Source: Chlorogloeopsis sp038404745
GTDB taxonomy: Bacteria > Cyanobacteriota > Cyanobacteriia > Cyanobacteriales > Nostocaceae
Reading direction: 5' to 3'
DNA length: 64,000 nucleotides
NCBI RefSeq assembly: GCF_038404745.2
Contig: NZ_JAYKTT020000087.1
Coordinates: 1-64,000 of the forward strand
The position numbers and the translations under genes were made by a program. Position 1 is the stretch's first letter. Each line of letters starts with the position of its first letter. This document shows positions 1-9,043 of the stretch, one piece after another. Under the pieces are notes generated by a model. That model was not told the DNA's origin and made no database searches. It was given only the letters and a program-made list of their open reading frames with translations.

Positions 1-183
1 AACCCTAATCTTTACATTGTGGATAAAGCTCCGGAGTTCCCGACAATGGAAAATTATGCACGGCAGTTGCACAATGCGCTTAAGGTGCAAGGGCAGAATG
101 CCTCACTTCAGGATTTCTCTCCACCCTACGGTTATTGCTATGGTGTACACCACCCAAGCATCTATTTTTTGCTAAAAGATTAG
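1..183 (+). CDS. C-terminal end of a probable alpha/beta hydrolase (5' cut by window edge)
   Basis: Frame 1 is open from the first base to a TAG stop and encodes about 60 residues. It contains VDKAPEFPTMENYARQLHNA and, further on, CYGVHHPSIYF. An acidic residue, then a helix of the ENARQLxxALK type, then a late His resembles the Asp-His end of alpha/beta-hydrolase esterases, where the helix precedes the catalytic His. This is inference from a short tail; the catalytic Ser region lies outside the window. The next recognisable gene is a decayed AraC regulator on the opposite strand. Confidence 0.4.
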   Translation, partial: NPNLYIVDKAPEFPTMENYARQLHNALKVQGQNASLQDFSPPYGYCYGVHHPSIYFLLKD

Positions 184-194
184 GCTGGTAAATG

Positions 195-695
195 TCACAA
201 GATGAAACTGCAATAATACTCAAACATCCTGAAAGACTGATTAAAAACGATTGTATTAAAAAGTATGGGAAAACCTCTCTGGAGGTTGCGAACACTGACT
301 CCCACCTGCTGCGCTAGTTCACATAGCGATGGTGGATGCTCAAGTTGTACTAATTCAAATACCTTCGCCTGAAGATACATCCGCGTTGCTGCACCATGAT
401 AAGGCGGATTCCACATTTGTTGCGCTAGCGATCGCATTGCTGGAGTCACCGTGGGGTAAAACGAGAGTTTCCAGTCTTCTCCTTTAAACAGCAATTTCTG
501 GACATCAGAACTGTACTGCCCATCCTCCAGAAAAAATGATTCTAGCAGTTGCGGTTCAATTTCCACATCTACAATAGTTAAGCGCTGGAGAGCGCGATGT
601 TTCTCACTACAAGCAGGCGAAACCCCGCTACCCGAAAAATAGCTGCGTGTTCCACCCAGATTAGGATGAAGATTGTCAAAGTAAAGAAAGCCTGA
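195..695 (-). pseudogene. Decayed AraC/PchR-like transcriptional regulator
   Basis: The open frame runs from a TGA near 695 to a stop near 195 and has AraC-family features. The middle part contains VTPAMRSLAQQMWNPPYHG, then YLQAKVFELVQLE, then the first helix-turn-helix PPSLCELAQQVGVSVRNLQR, as in cyanobacterial PchR-type regulators. After RGFPILFNTIVF the expected second helix-turn-helix is replaced by unrelated residues and a stop. The N-terminal effector-binding part is also largely missing. The first ATG in the frame would give only 123 residues against about 300 for the family. It is best read as a relic truncated at both ends. Confidence 0.65.
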
Positions 696-904
696 TCAAA
701 GGAATTTATATTTTATCTAAGTACCCCTTGCTGAACTGCGTACATCAGGGTAGGGAACAGTTTACAGGGAACAGGGGCTAGGAAATGGACGCGGGGACGA
801 ACAGAGGCGGGGACACGGAGAGGATATTTCTCCCCCTCTCCCTCTCTCCCCCTCTCCTTGTCTCCCCCTCTCCCCCTCTCCCCCTCCCCTCTGCCTTCTG
901 CCTT
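696..904. repeat. Low-complexity CT-rich intergenic repeat
   Basis: The spacer ends in long runs of CCCCCTCTC and TGCCTTC units (about 826-905), preceded by GGGGACG/GGGACAC-type G-rich units. The same classes of heptanucleotide-like repeat recur in other spacers here (15360-15420, 31265-31340, 55740-55765, 61140-61260) and also inside miaA and a TPR gene. Short tandemly repeated repetitive sequences of this kind are known from heterocystous cyanobacteria. No coding potential seen. Confidence 0.6.
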
Positions 905-1639
905 CTACTTACCATTCAAGTAATCTGCTAAAGCCTCAGATCCACCAATAAGTTTGCCGTCAATAAAAACTTGTGGAACTGTCGATGCACCTGTTATGGC
1001 TTGCAAAGAACGAGTTGTTGCATCTTTACCTAAAACAATTTCTTCATAATCAAAACTGTGTTCCTTCAGCATATTTTTGGCGCGAGCGCAGTAAGGGCAA
1101 CCAGGCTTTGTAAACAGAGAAATTAAATTTGGTTTCACTGCATTGGGATTAATGTATTTGAGCATTGTTTCTGCATCAGATACTTTAAATGGATCTCCCG
1201 GTTCTTCTGGCTCAATGAACATTTTTTCAATTGTGCCATCTTTGACTAACATGGAATAACGCCAGGATCTTTTGCCAAAACCTAAGTCTGACTTATCCAC
1301 AAGCATTCCCATTTGTTCAGTAAATTCACAATTGCCATCTGGAATAAAACAGATGCTATCTGCTTCTTGATTCTTTGCCCATTCATTCATCACAAAGGAA
1401 TCGTTAACAGAAATGCAGACAATATCATCTACACCATTTTCTCTGAAAGTCTTTGCCAACTGGTTATAGCCAGGAACATGAGTTGAAGAGCAGGTAGGGG
1501 TAAACGCTCCTGGCAAAGCAAAAACTATTACGGTTTTGCCTTTAAATAGCTCGTCAGTTGTTACATTCACCCACTGATCGTTCTGGCGCACACGGAAGGT
1601 AACGTTAGGTACTTTTTGTCCTTCGTGGTTTGGCAACAT
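905..1639 (-). CDS. Peroxiredoxin-glutaredoxin fusion (Prx5-Grx hybrid)
   Basis: The 244-residue protein joins two redox domains. Residues 1-165 are a Prx5-type peroxiredoxin with the peroxidatic cysteine at C50 in GAFTPTC. Residues 170-244 are a glutaredoxin with the CPYC active site (C181, C184), followed by TVPQVFIDG and the GG glutathione-binding loop. Such hybrids reduce hydrogen and alkyl peroxides, with the fused glutaredoxin recycling the peroxiredoxin with glutathione in the cytoplasm. The length is complete for the family. The ATG is preceded by AAGGAGCTAAACTTA on the coding strand, which gives a fair ribosome-binding site. It is monocistronic; the amylase gene upstream is separated by a hairpin. 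Confidence 0.95.
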   Translation of the reverse strand: MLPNHEGQKVPNVTFRVRQNDQWVNVTTDELFKGKTVIVFALPGAFTPTCSSTHVPGYNQLAKTFRENGVDDIVCISVNDSFVMNEWAKNQEADSICFIPDGNCEFTEQMGMLVDKSDLGFGKRSWRYSMLVKDGTIEKMFIEPEEPGDPFKVSDAETMLKYINPNAVKPNLISLFTKPGCPYCARAKNMLKEHSFDYEEIVLGKDATTRSLQAITGASTVPQVFIDGKLIGGSEALADYLNGK

Positions 1640-1730
1640 TAAGTTTAGCTCCTTGATTTGAATTCCTTCTAAAGCGTATTCGGTATGAGTATGAATGTCA
1701 ATATACAGATTTCCTCTGAGAGGTTATAGA

Positions 1731-1757
1731 TCCCCGACTTTTTCAAAAAGTCGAGGA
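1731..1757. terminator. Hairpin downstream of the amylase gene
   Basis: A 9-bp perfect stem (CGACTTTTT, 1735-1743, pairing with 1745-1753) with a one-base centre is extended by a GGAT/ATCC-type base. It lies 47 nt beyond the stop of the amylase gene and before the peroxiredoxin start. A closely similar GATCCCC-AAC-type palindrome lies after the prohibitin gene at 59391-59423, so it may belong to a dispersed palindrome family that also serves as a terminator. Confidence 0.5.
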
Positions 1758-1803
1758 TTGGAACACCTGCAACCTGTCAAAATCAAACCTTACACCCTTG
1801 GTA

Positions 1804-3750
1804 CTAAGACTCTCTTCCAGATGCCCAAGTGTCACGCCATTTGACAGTACCTTCGCTAGCAATTACCCAGCGGCGAGAAACAATATTTTCCCGCAGAGGA
1901 GAACGTCCTTCTCGCAACATAGCGTATTTATAATTGATGAGCTTACCAGCACTTTCGTTGAAAGGAATTTCACCAAACCAGGTGTTGGAGTTGATATATT
2001 CTAGGGGATATGCTTTAGCGATATCCCAGTTACCGAGTTCGGGACAATCTCCAATCACAACAATCGTTTCTCCAGGTTGGGTGCGGACGCCATTTAGTTG
2101 TACTCTTACAATTGTTTGTCCTTTGACGCGTTCCCCAACATGGCTGATCGCGATCGCTTCTTTGGGAGCAAGTTCCAGGTTATAAATTTTCCCATCTTGG
2201 ACTTCAAATTTACGTCCTGTCAACAAGCAAGTATGTTCTCTGTCTGGTAATTCCGTGTCTACTACATCTAGTGTCACAGCATCACCTCTATTTAGAGTGA
2301 CAAAACAACGTGACTCACGATAGCGGCGTACATAGCAGTAAACGTCTGGGGTAATGTATTTCTGCCACTGGCTGCCCATAGAGATGGCTGGGTTGAGACG
2401 GCGTAATCCCGACAGCTTGCGTATATCTCGGTATACGGGAGTATCCATATCCCAACTCTCCATCATCGGGCGGTTGTAGGGATCATTGTTGCCGTAGATA
2501 TTGCGATCGCCATTGGTATCATTATGCAGATATTGTTCTGTGCCATAAAACAGGCAAGGAATACCACGATTCGTCATCAACAAAATCACTGCCAATCGTA
2601 AAATATCATGGTCGGGGTTGACAGTTAAAAAGCGGTGCATATCGTGGTTATCGATAAAGGTGATTAATTCCGTAGCACCGTTGTAGCGATAGTCTTCATC
2701 CAGTACATTCTGAACTAGATAAAATCCTTTTTCGTCATAGGCTGCTAAAGCTTGCCGAATTGCCATGCACAACCCAAAGTCAAGAATTGTCATGCCAGAA
2801 TTGTTGACGAATTCCACAGCGCGATCATCTCCGGGGCTGCTGTAAATCCATTCCCCAAAAATGAAGACATCTGGTTTGTGGTTGTACATCTCGCCTGTAA
2901 ATTCTTGCCAAAACCAAATGGGCATATGCTTGACTGTATCTACCCGCAACGCATCCACACCCCGATCCAACCACTGCTTAATTGCAGATTTAATATAGTT
3001 GCGGTACTGAACATTATTTTCGTTAAAAGTGGCTAATCCTGAAAGTTCACAATTTTGAACTTGCCACTCATCTTCCCAATTGGTAACTTCGCCGTAATGA
3101 TGATACCAATAGTCTTTATCATCATTAAAGTCAGCAATTTTAACTCCATCATCGTACAATTCACCCTTACAACCGCCTGTATCGGGGCTACTGTGGTTGC
3201 AGACAATATCTAGCACTAGCTTCATTTTACGCTTGTGCAATTCCTCAATCAGGCGATCAAAAACTGTATTTCTCGTATCTTGGGTGTTATTGAGAGAAGG
3301 ATCGTCATCAGCAGAAATAAAGCGAGGATTTAAGCGTTTGAAATCCTTCGTCCAATAGCCATGAATAGCAGCACTTTGAATAAATAATTGTTCAACTTGC
3401 TCAAATAAAGGGGTTAGCCAAATTGCTGTTACCCCCATATTCTTGAGATAATCTAGTTTGTCAATTACGCCTTGTAAATCTCCACCCCAGTATTTGCCCC
3501 AATCTTCTCCGTTTGGATCGTAAAGTTCAGGATTGGGCCCTTCGCTGTTATTGGAATCACCATCAAAAAAGCGATCTACAACAAGAAAATAGATTGTTTC
3601 TTGGCGAAACTCAATATCTCTTGTGTACAGAAATTCTAAATCAATATCTGAATCTGCTTTTGGTGATTGAATAATTGCTTCTACTTCTGCTGTTGGATCT
3701 TCTACTTTATATTGAGCTTCTGAAGTTTGAGATGGAGGATTTGCTACCAT
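1804..3750 (-). CDS. Alpha-amylase (GH13) with C-terminal CBM20 starch-binding domain
   Basis: GH13 glycoside hydrolase acting on alpha-1,4-glucans, here probably glycogen or maltodextrin. The four GH13 signatures are present in order: DIVCNHSS (region I), ALRVDTVKH with the nucleophile Asp (II), IFGEW with the acid/base Glu (III) and FIDNHD (IV). The N-terminal IYFLVVDRFFDGD resembles the calcium-binding start of cyclodextrin glucanotransferases and maltogenic amylases. The last about 100 residues (VRVQLNGVRTQPGETIVVIG, ELGNWD) form a CBM20. There is no signal peptide, so it probably acts in the cytoplasm. An ATG at 3780 adds ten residues; the ATG at 3750 starts the conserved MVANPPSQ-type N-terminus and is preferred. 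Confidence 0.92.
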   Translation of the reverse strand: MVANPPSQTSEAQYKVEDPTAEVEAIIQSPKADSDIDLEFLYTRDIEFRQETIYFLVVDRFFDGDSNNSEGPNPELYDPNGEDWGKYWGGDLQGVIDKLDYLKNMGVTAIWLTPLFEQVEQLFIQSAAIHGYWTKDFKRLNPRFISADDDPSLNNTQDTRNTVFDRLIEELHKRKMKLVLDIVCNHSSPDTGGCKGELYDDGVKIADFNDDKDYWYHHYGEVTNWEDEWQVQNCELSGLATFNENNVQYRNYIKSAIKQWLDRGVDALRVDTVKHMPIWFWQEFTGEMYNHKPDVFIFGEWIYSSPGDDRAVEFVNNSGMTILDFGLCMAIRQALAAYDEKGFYLVQNVLDEDYRYNGATELITFIDNHDMHRFLTVNPDHDILRLAVILLMTNRGIPCLFYGTEQYLHNDTNGDRNIYGNNDPYNRPMMESWDMDTPVYRDIRKLSGLRRLNPAISMGSQWQKYITPDVYCYVRRYRESRCFVTLNRGDAVTLDVVDTELPDREHTCLLTGRKFEVQDGKIYNLELAPKEAIAISHVGERVKGQTIVRVQLNGVRTQPGETIVVIGDCPELGNWDIAKAYPLEYINSNTWFGEIPFNESAGKLINYKYAMLREGRSPLRENIVSRRWVIASEGTVKWRDTWASGRES

Positions 3751-4063
3751 AGTGAAGTGATAAACCAAGCAATATATCAAGGAACGATCGCAGAAGTGTA
3801 ATTTTGTACAATATTATTGCTCTATTACATACTTCTGTCATTCGACAGTATCTATTTAAATAAAAAAAAAATAAATCTGTCTCAAGTTAGTTTTTATATT
3901 AAAACTTTAGATAGATATGAACTTCATTAAGTTTTATAATATAATTAAAAATAATATAAAAATCAATCATGAAAAGTAAAAAATAATAATTAAATATTAA
4001 GTAGCTTTGTGCAATTAAAAATAACTAGCGAAGGCTGTCATTTGTCATTGATTATTGGTCACT

Positions 4064-4133
4064 AGTAGGGGCAGGTTTGATGGATAATCTTTCCCTAGAA
4101 TCGACAATTTATCTTTGTTAACCCGCACGGCAG
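4064..4133 (-). repeat. 70-bp dispersed repeat, copy A (degenerate)
   Basis: The ends are TAGTAGGGGCAGGTTT and AACCCGCACGGCAG. Read on the minus strand it matches copies B, D and E (15435, 47927, 51770), whose ends are CTGTACGGGCGGGTTT and AAACCCGCCCCTACTA. It is flanked by GGTCACTAG sequence as in copy C. Confidence 0.55.
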
Positions 4134-4387
4134 TCGCTACAAAGCCGGGAACCCCCTCTGGATTTGCCCTTAGTGTTTGCAAAAGCTGAGTATAAACTTT
4201 CAAGCCTATTTACGTTTTGTAATATAGTTTGGTTTATTTTCACAAACTTACTGAAATGTTATTCCATATTAAATTTTTAGCAAACAAGATTAATATTGAA
4301 AACTAATTCAAACTGGTAAGTCAAGAAATTAAATAATTCACCAAGAGTTAAATATTAAGAGATGATTGATCAAGTAAACCTTAAATT

Positions 4388-4441
4388 GTAGGGTGTGTTA
4401 CGACTAATCTTCACTTTTATCTTGCATAGCCGTAACACCCT
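4388..4441. repeat. GTGTTACG inverted repeat
   Basis: The arms are AGGGTGTGTTACG and CGTAACACCCT around a 28-nt loop. The same arms recur at 6895-6960, 7188-7220 and 12787-12820, marking a dispersed palindromic repeat family. Confidence 0.55.
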
Positions 4442-4606
4442 CTAATTAATATTTACTAAGAGTTAAAGATTAAAATAAAGCGATTAAGTTAAAGAATCGT
4501 CCTAATTAATGCGGTGAATGGAGTTAGTGTAATTTAGTTTGCCTAATGATCACACGCTTGTAGGATATAATCTTCCTACCCATTTTTTTATTAAGAGGGT
4601 AAAAAC

Positions 4607-6685
4607 TTGTTGGCACAAAGTCCGATCATTGCCTTTACTATTCTTATACTAGTTATTTTCACAGTACCACCGATTTTTGAGCGATTTCGTTTACCTGGGT
4701 TAGTAGGTTTGTTAGTGGCTGGTGTGGTACTGGGTCAAAATGGTCTAAACCTTCTCAATTCTGAATCTGAAACTATCAAACTCCTATCAGAGATTGGCAA
4801 AGTTTACTTGATGTTTGTGGCAGGTTTAGAAATTGATTTAGAGCAATTCCGCAAAACCAGAAATCGCTCAATTGGATTTGGAACACTGACTTTTTTAGTA
4901 CCACTAATTACTGGCATTATTATTGGGCGTTTATTTAATTTTGGTTGGAATGCTTCGGTTTTGATTGGTTCTTTGCTTGCCTCTCATACTCTCTTAGCCT
5001 ATCCGATTGTTAGTCGTTTGGGTGTAGTCACAAACGAAGCTGTGACAGTCACAATTGGTGCTACGATTTTTACCGATACGGGTGCTTTGCTCGTTTTGGC
5101 AATTTGTGTGGGAATTCACGCTGGAGAATTCACAGCTTTAAGTTTATTTATGCTTTTAGCTGGATTAGCAATTTACTCTGTTGTGGTTTTATTTGGCTTT
5201 GATTGGCTAGGAAAAGAATTTTTCCGTCGCTCAGGGGATGAACAAGGCAACCAATTTTTATTCATATTGTTGGCATTATTTATAGCCTCGGTAGGAGCAC
5301 AGGTAATTGGAGTTGAAAAAATTGTTGGTGCGTTTTTAGCAGGTTTAGCTGTCAACGATGTTTTAGGACGTAGCCCAGTTCGAGAAAAAGTTGAGTTTGT
5401 CGGCAGTGTTCTATTTATCCCTTGTTTCTTTGTAGACATGGGACTACTAATTGATATTCCAGCTTTTCTTAAAACTCTTAGTTCAGTTTGGTTGACTGTA
5501 GCAATTGTAGCAGGGTTAATTGGCAGTAAATTTGTCGCAGCATTCCTAGCCAAAGTGCTGTACCGCTATAATAATGCAGAATTGCTAACAATGTGGTCAC
5601 TATCATTACCGCAAGTAGCAGCTACACTGGCAGCAACTTTAGTTGCCTATGAAAGCTTAAACTCTGCTGGAGAGCGATTAATTAATGAGGGTGTTCTGAA
5701 CAGTGTTATTGTACTGATGCTGGTGACTGCAATTGTTGGCCCTATAATTACATCACGATTTGCAACTTCACTCATAGTTCCACAAATAGACTTAGCCACA
5801 GATAAACTCTCAACTTGGTGGCAAAGTAGTATGGGTGAAGAAGTGAAAAATCAAACACCCACAGCTAGCCCATTCACTGTTGTAGTTCCAATTTACAATC
5901 CCAAAACCCAGCGTTATCTGATTGAAATGGCAGCGCTGCTTGCACGTCATGAATCTGGAAGGATTGTACCACTCTCAATTGCAGTTGGTCGGGTTCATAT
6001 GGACGATCCGCGATTAAATACATTACTCAGCCAGTGTCGGCAAAAATTGGAAGGTGCTTTAGAAATCAGTCAAGAATTTGGGGTGGAAGCTTCGCCTGCA
6101 ATTCGGATTGATGACGATGTAGCGTTAGGAATTAGCCGCACCAGTCGAGAAGAAAACGCCAATTTAGTAGTGATGGGTTGGTCGCGTAATACAGGCTTAC
6201 GTGCTCGTTTATTTGGTAATGTAATTGATAGCGTCTTTTGGTCTTCTCATTGTCCGGTAGCAGTTACACAGCTTTTAAATAGTCCGACAACAATTCAGCG
6301 CATTCTGGTACCAGTGGGAGATTTAACACCACAAACCATAGGTGCTGTTAAGTTTGCTCAAGTTTTAGCTGATGTTAATCAAGCGCAAGTAGTTTTATTA
6401 CACGTGTGCGATCGCCGAACACCTCAAATCCAAGTTAGCAAGTTTGAGTTGCAGCTTTCGGAGATTGCTGCTCAAAGCAAGTTGCAAGCAAATACTAGTA
6501 TTAAAACCATTGCCAATGATGATATTGCTAGAGTAATTATCCGCGAAGCCGAGGGATTTGATTTAGTTGTGATGCGTTCTACTCGTTATCGTACTGCTGG
6601 CGGATTAGCTGTTAGTGAAGTAACAACTGAGGTAATTAGAGAACTTAATTGTTCAACTGTTTTGTTAGGAGAACCCCACTCTTAA
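4607..6685 (+). CDS. Kef-type cation:proton antiporter (CPA2) with universal stress protein domains
   Basis: The 692-residue protein has about 12 membrane segments in residues 1-385, typical of Na+/H+ or K+/H+ exchangers of the CPA2 family, starting with PPIFERFRLPGLVGLLVAGVV. The cytoplasmic C-terminal half (about 415-690) carries two universal-stress-protein folds; VMGWSRNTGLRARLFGNVID is the nucleotide-binding-type end of the first. It probably exports cations in exchange for protons at the plasma membrane, with the USP domains sensing nucleotides or stress. The start is TTG at 4607 (another TTG follows), behind AAGAGGGT. It stands alone. Confidence 0.9.
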   Translation: MLAQSPIIAFTILILVIFTVPPIFERFRLPGLVGLLVAGVVLGQNGLNLLNSESETIKLLSEIGKVYLMFVAGLEIDLEQFRKTRNRSIGFGTLTFLVPLITGIIIGRLFNFGWNASVLIGSLLASHTLLAYPIVSRLGVVTNEAVTVTIGATIFTDTGALLVLAICVGIHAGEFTALSLFMLLAGLAIYSVVVLFGFDWLGKEFFRRSGDEQGNQFLFILLALFIASVGAQVIGVEKIVGAFLAGLAVNDVLGRSPVREKVEFVGSVLFIPCFFVDMGLLIDIPAFLKTLSSVWLTVAIVAGLIGSKFVAAFLAKVLYRYNNAELLTMWSLSLPQVAATLAATLVAYESLNSAGERLINEGVLNSVIVLMLVTAIVGPIITSRFATSLIVPQIDLATDKLSTWWQSSMGEEVKNQTPTASPFTVVVPIYNPKTQRYLIEMAALLARHESGRIVPLSIAVGRVHMDDPRLNTLLSQCRQKLEGALEISQEFGVEASPAIRIDDDVALGISRTSREENANLVVMGWSRNTGLRARLFGNVIDSVFWSSHCPVAVTQLLNSPTTIQRILVPVGDLTPQTIGAVKFAQVLADVNQAQVVLLHVCDRRTPQIQVSKFELQLSEIAAQSKLQANTSIKTIANDDIARVIIREAEGFDLVVMRSTRYRTAGGLAVSEVTTEVIRELNCSTVLLGEPHS

Positions 6686-6720
6686 TTGCAAAAAGTCACT
6701 ATAGTGACTTTTTGCAATTA
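6683..6720. terminator. 38-bp perfect palindrome overlapping the antiporter stop codon
   Basis: TAATTGCAAAAAGTCACTA and its exact reverse complement follow each other without a gap. The first three bases are the TAA stop of the antiporter gene. In RNA this makes an uninterrupted hairpin with U-rich 3' arm and would serve as a terminator in either direction. Confidence 0.65.
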
Positions 6721-7395
6721 GTTGCTCAAGATTACGATAATTTAATCCTCTAGAGTTGCTCTAGGCGACATATTGATTACTGTCAAATCCTAATGTAAGC
6801 GATCGCACCCTCTGCGATGTCATCCCTACAAAGAGCAATTAGCTTTGCAGCTTGAAATTTAGGGACTTCCAATTAAAAAAACTCCTATTTGTAGTAGGGT
6901 GTGTTACGGCGATATAAGAATTTGAGCCTTGGAGAGAATATCAATTAGCCGTAACGCACCGAATTTGGAGGTGGGTTACTTCGTTAACACACTCTTGTAG
7001 CAACTTCCGCCTTCCCTGTAGCAATTTCCGCCTTCCTTGTAGCAACTTCTGCCTTCCTTGTAGCAACTTCTGCCTTCACGTTTCCGTGTTTTGCCCAGTC
7101 TGTAGCAGTTTCCACCTTCACGTTTCCATGTTTTGCCCAGTCTGTAGCAGTTTCCGCCTTCACGTTATTAATTTTGGTTTAGATTTGCGGTGCGTTACGC
7201 TGGCGCGATAACGCATCCTACTGCTACTGACAAAAATGAAGAATTTGAAACTTGCGAAGGCAGGTTTTGTTTGTGTAGGCGTAGTTTTTAACTGCTGATT
7301 TCTTTTTGATCAAAATCAATAATTTCACGAATGACAACTTTTTCAACAATTGTCCACTATGGAGTTATGAGTCTTTTAGAAAATAAGTATTAATT
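6721..7395. other. Repeat-rich spacer
   Basis: About 0.7 kb without a recognisable gene. It holds a GTGTTACG inverted repeat (6895-6960), a 21-bp tandem array (6995-7162) and a GGTGCGTTACG palindrome (7188-7220). The last about 170 bases are AT-rich and presumably carry the promoter of the next gene. Confidence 0.6.
6995..7162. repeat. 21-bp tandem repeat array (8 units)
   Basis: Four consecutive 21-bp units of the type TTGTAGCAACTTCTGCCTTC (6995-7078) are followed by two 42-bp double units (7079-7120, 7121-7162). Each 42-bp unit is a diverged 21-mer (CGTTTCCGTGTTTTGCCCAG) plus a normal one. Unit length is exactly seven codons and both strands stay open through the array, but neither open frame has a usable start codon. 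Confidence 0.8.
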
Positions 7396-7755
7396 ATGGC
7401 AAGACAAAAACGCAATTCACGTATTCTTGGCAGAGCCGAAGTACGTCTAGCAAGCATTAAATCTATTAGTCCAACTCTCGATGTTGGAGAGGGGTTAACA
7501 GTCAATGATTATACTGAAAAAATCGAAAGCCTTCGACAATTTCTAGAACTATACAATACCACCCTTTCCACTATTGATGTCTTACTAACCCAGATCGTCG
7601 AAAATGAGCAAGATTTGGCAGACTATTCTGAGAAAATTTTGCGTGGCATTGCTTATAAATATGGTAACAACAGCCATGAGTATCAGATGGCTGGAGGTAC
7701 TCGTAAAAGCGATCGCAAACGTACTGTGCGTCAAAGCGCAGTTTTGCCAAAGTAA
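7396..7755 (+). CDS. Conserved small hypothetical protein
   Basis: A 119-residue protein with basic ends (MARQKRNSR at the start, RKSDRKRTVRQ near the end) and a helical acidic middle, residues about 35-85, containing YTEKIESLRQFLELYNTTL and IDVLLTQIVENEQDLADYSE. The charge pattern and a single coiled-coil-like helix pair suggest a soluble, possibly oligomeric or nucleic-acid-associated protein. No family was recognised and no function is proposed. Codon use matches its neighbours. Confidence 0.7.
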   Translation: MARQKRNSRILGRAEVRLASIKSISPTLDVGEGLTVNDYTEKIESLRQFLELYNTTLSTIDVLLTQIVENEQDLADYSEKILRGIAYKYGNNSHEYQMAGGTRKSDRKRTVRQSAVLPK

Positions 7756-8074
7756 GTAGGCACGATTAAACCAAAATATGTAAAGTTTCATAGGAGTAAA
7801 GAGGAGGGGTTTTTCTTTTACCCTTTCCCTTTAGCCTGATTAATATAACGCGAGTGCAATTACTGCGATCGCATACATCACCAACCAAAATTATTGATTT
7901 GGCTTGACTGGGAGTCAGAACTTCAAAGCAGCGGGGAAGTAGGAAACTTAAGAATTTTTGATCCGTCTGAACAGTAAATTATGGTTTTGATAATAACAAA
8001 AGAGGGTGCAGCTTGCTTTAATAGTAAAAATGACAATGCTGTATAAATTACTATAAAGTCAATCTCTAGCAAGT
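7756..8074. other. Spacer upstream of gmd
   Basis: 319 bp containing HIP1-like GCGATCGCA at about 7866 and AT-rich promoter-like sequence before 8075. No gene, hairpin or operator that I can support. Confidence 0.5.
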
Positions 8075-9043
8075 ATGACCAAAAAAGCTCTAATTACCGG
8101 ATTAACTGGGCAAGACGGTTCCTACCTCGCCGAACTTCTTTTAGAAAAAGGCTACCAAGTATATGGTTTAGTCCGTCGTTCTAGCACCAGCAATCTAGAG
8201 CGGATTAATCACCTTTTCAACCAGATTCAAATTGTATCTGGCGATCTACTCGATCAATCTTCGCTCATGGATGTTGTGAGTGATTGTCAACCGGATGAAA
8301 TCTATAACCTTGCTTCTCAAAGCTATGTTCCTTTATCTTGGACACAACCCGCCCTGACTGCCGAATATACAGCCCTTGGTGTTTCCCGTCTTTTGGAATC
8401 AATCCGACGCTGTAAGCCAGATGCTAAATTTTACCAAGCTTCTAGTAGTGAAGTATTTGGTCAACCCGATGAATCTCCTCAAACCGAACGCACTGCTTTT
8501 CGCCCGCGTAATCCCTACGGTGTTGCCAAAGCATACGCCCACTGGATGACAGTCAATTATCGTCAACAATACAAACTATTTGGTTGTTGCGGTATTACCT
8601 ACACTCACGAATCTCCACGGCGTGGAACAGAGTTTGTATTTCGCAAAATCACCCGTACTGCGGCGATGATTAAACTAGGTTTAGCCAATGAATTGAAGCT
8701 TGGGAACTTAGATGCTCGACGTGACTGGTGCTACGCCAAAGATGCGGTGTGCGCGATGTGGATGATGCTCCAGCAAGAAAAACCAGATGACTATATTATT
8801 GGTAGTGGTGAAACTCACTCAGTACGGGAGTTAGTTGAGTGTGCTTTTAATTGTTTGGGATTAGATTGGCAGGATTATGTATCTGTCGATCCTGCTTTTT
8901 ACCGCCCAGATGAACCTGTACAGTTAGTTGGTTGTATTTACAAAGCTAAAGCACAATTAGGTTGGAAACCCCAGTATTCCTTTCAACAGTTAGTAGAGTT
9001 AATGGTTGATTGCGATTTAAAGGCATTGAGCGACAATCCGTAA
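8075..9043 (+). CDS. gmd: GDP-mannose 4,6-dehydratase
   Basis: Converts GDP-D-mannose to GDP-4-keto-6-deoxymannose, the precursor of GDP-fucose, GDP-rhamnose and related sugars for surface polysaccharide. The 322 residues start with the Rossmann motif TGLTGQDGSYLAELLLEKGY, have the Ser/Tyr-Lys dehydratase triad region (SSSEVFGQ and NPYGVAKAYAH) and the family strand RRGTEFVFRKIT. It matches the shorter form of the family (E. coli Gmd is about 370). Two glycosyltransferase genes follow on the same strand after 393 bp, supporting a role in glycan assembly. Confidence 0.95.
   Translation: MTKKALITGLTGQDGSYLAELLLEKGYQVYGLVRRSSTSNLERINHLFNQIQIVSGDLLDQSSLMDVVSDCQPDEIYNLASQSYVPLSWTQPALTAEYTALGVSRLLESIRRCKPDAKFYQASSSEVFGQPDESPQTERTAFRPRNPYGVAKAYAHWMTVNYRQQYKLFGCCGITYTHESPRRGTEFVFRKITRTAAMIKLGLANELKLGNLDARRDWCYAKDAVCAMWMMLQQEKPDDYIIGSGETHSVRELVECAFNCLGLDWQDYVSVDPAFYRPDEPVQLVGCIYKAKAQLGWKPQYSFQQLVELMVDCDLKALSDNP

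Larger units (their letters stand above)
3751..4606. other. AT-rich spacer between divergent genes, with repeats
   Basis: About 0.85 kb without a gene between the amylase and antiporter starts. It must hold both promoters but no convincing operator was seen. It contains one copy of the 70-bp dispersed repeat described below (4064-4133) and one GTGTTACG...CGTAACAC inverted repeat (4388-4441). The rest is AT-rich and unrecognised. Confidence 0.6.

Noticed and set aside
6995..7162. Possible CRISPR array
   Set aside because: The 21-bp units are directly contiguous with no unique spacers between them.
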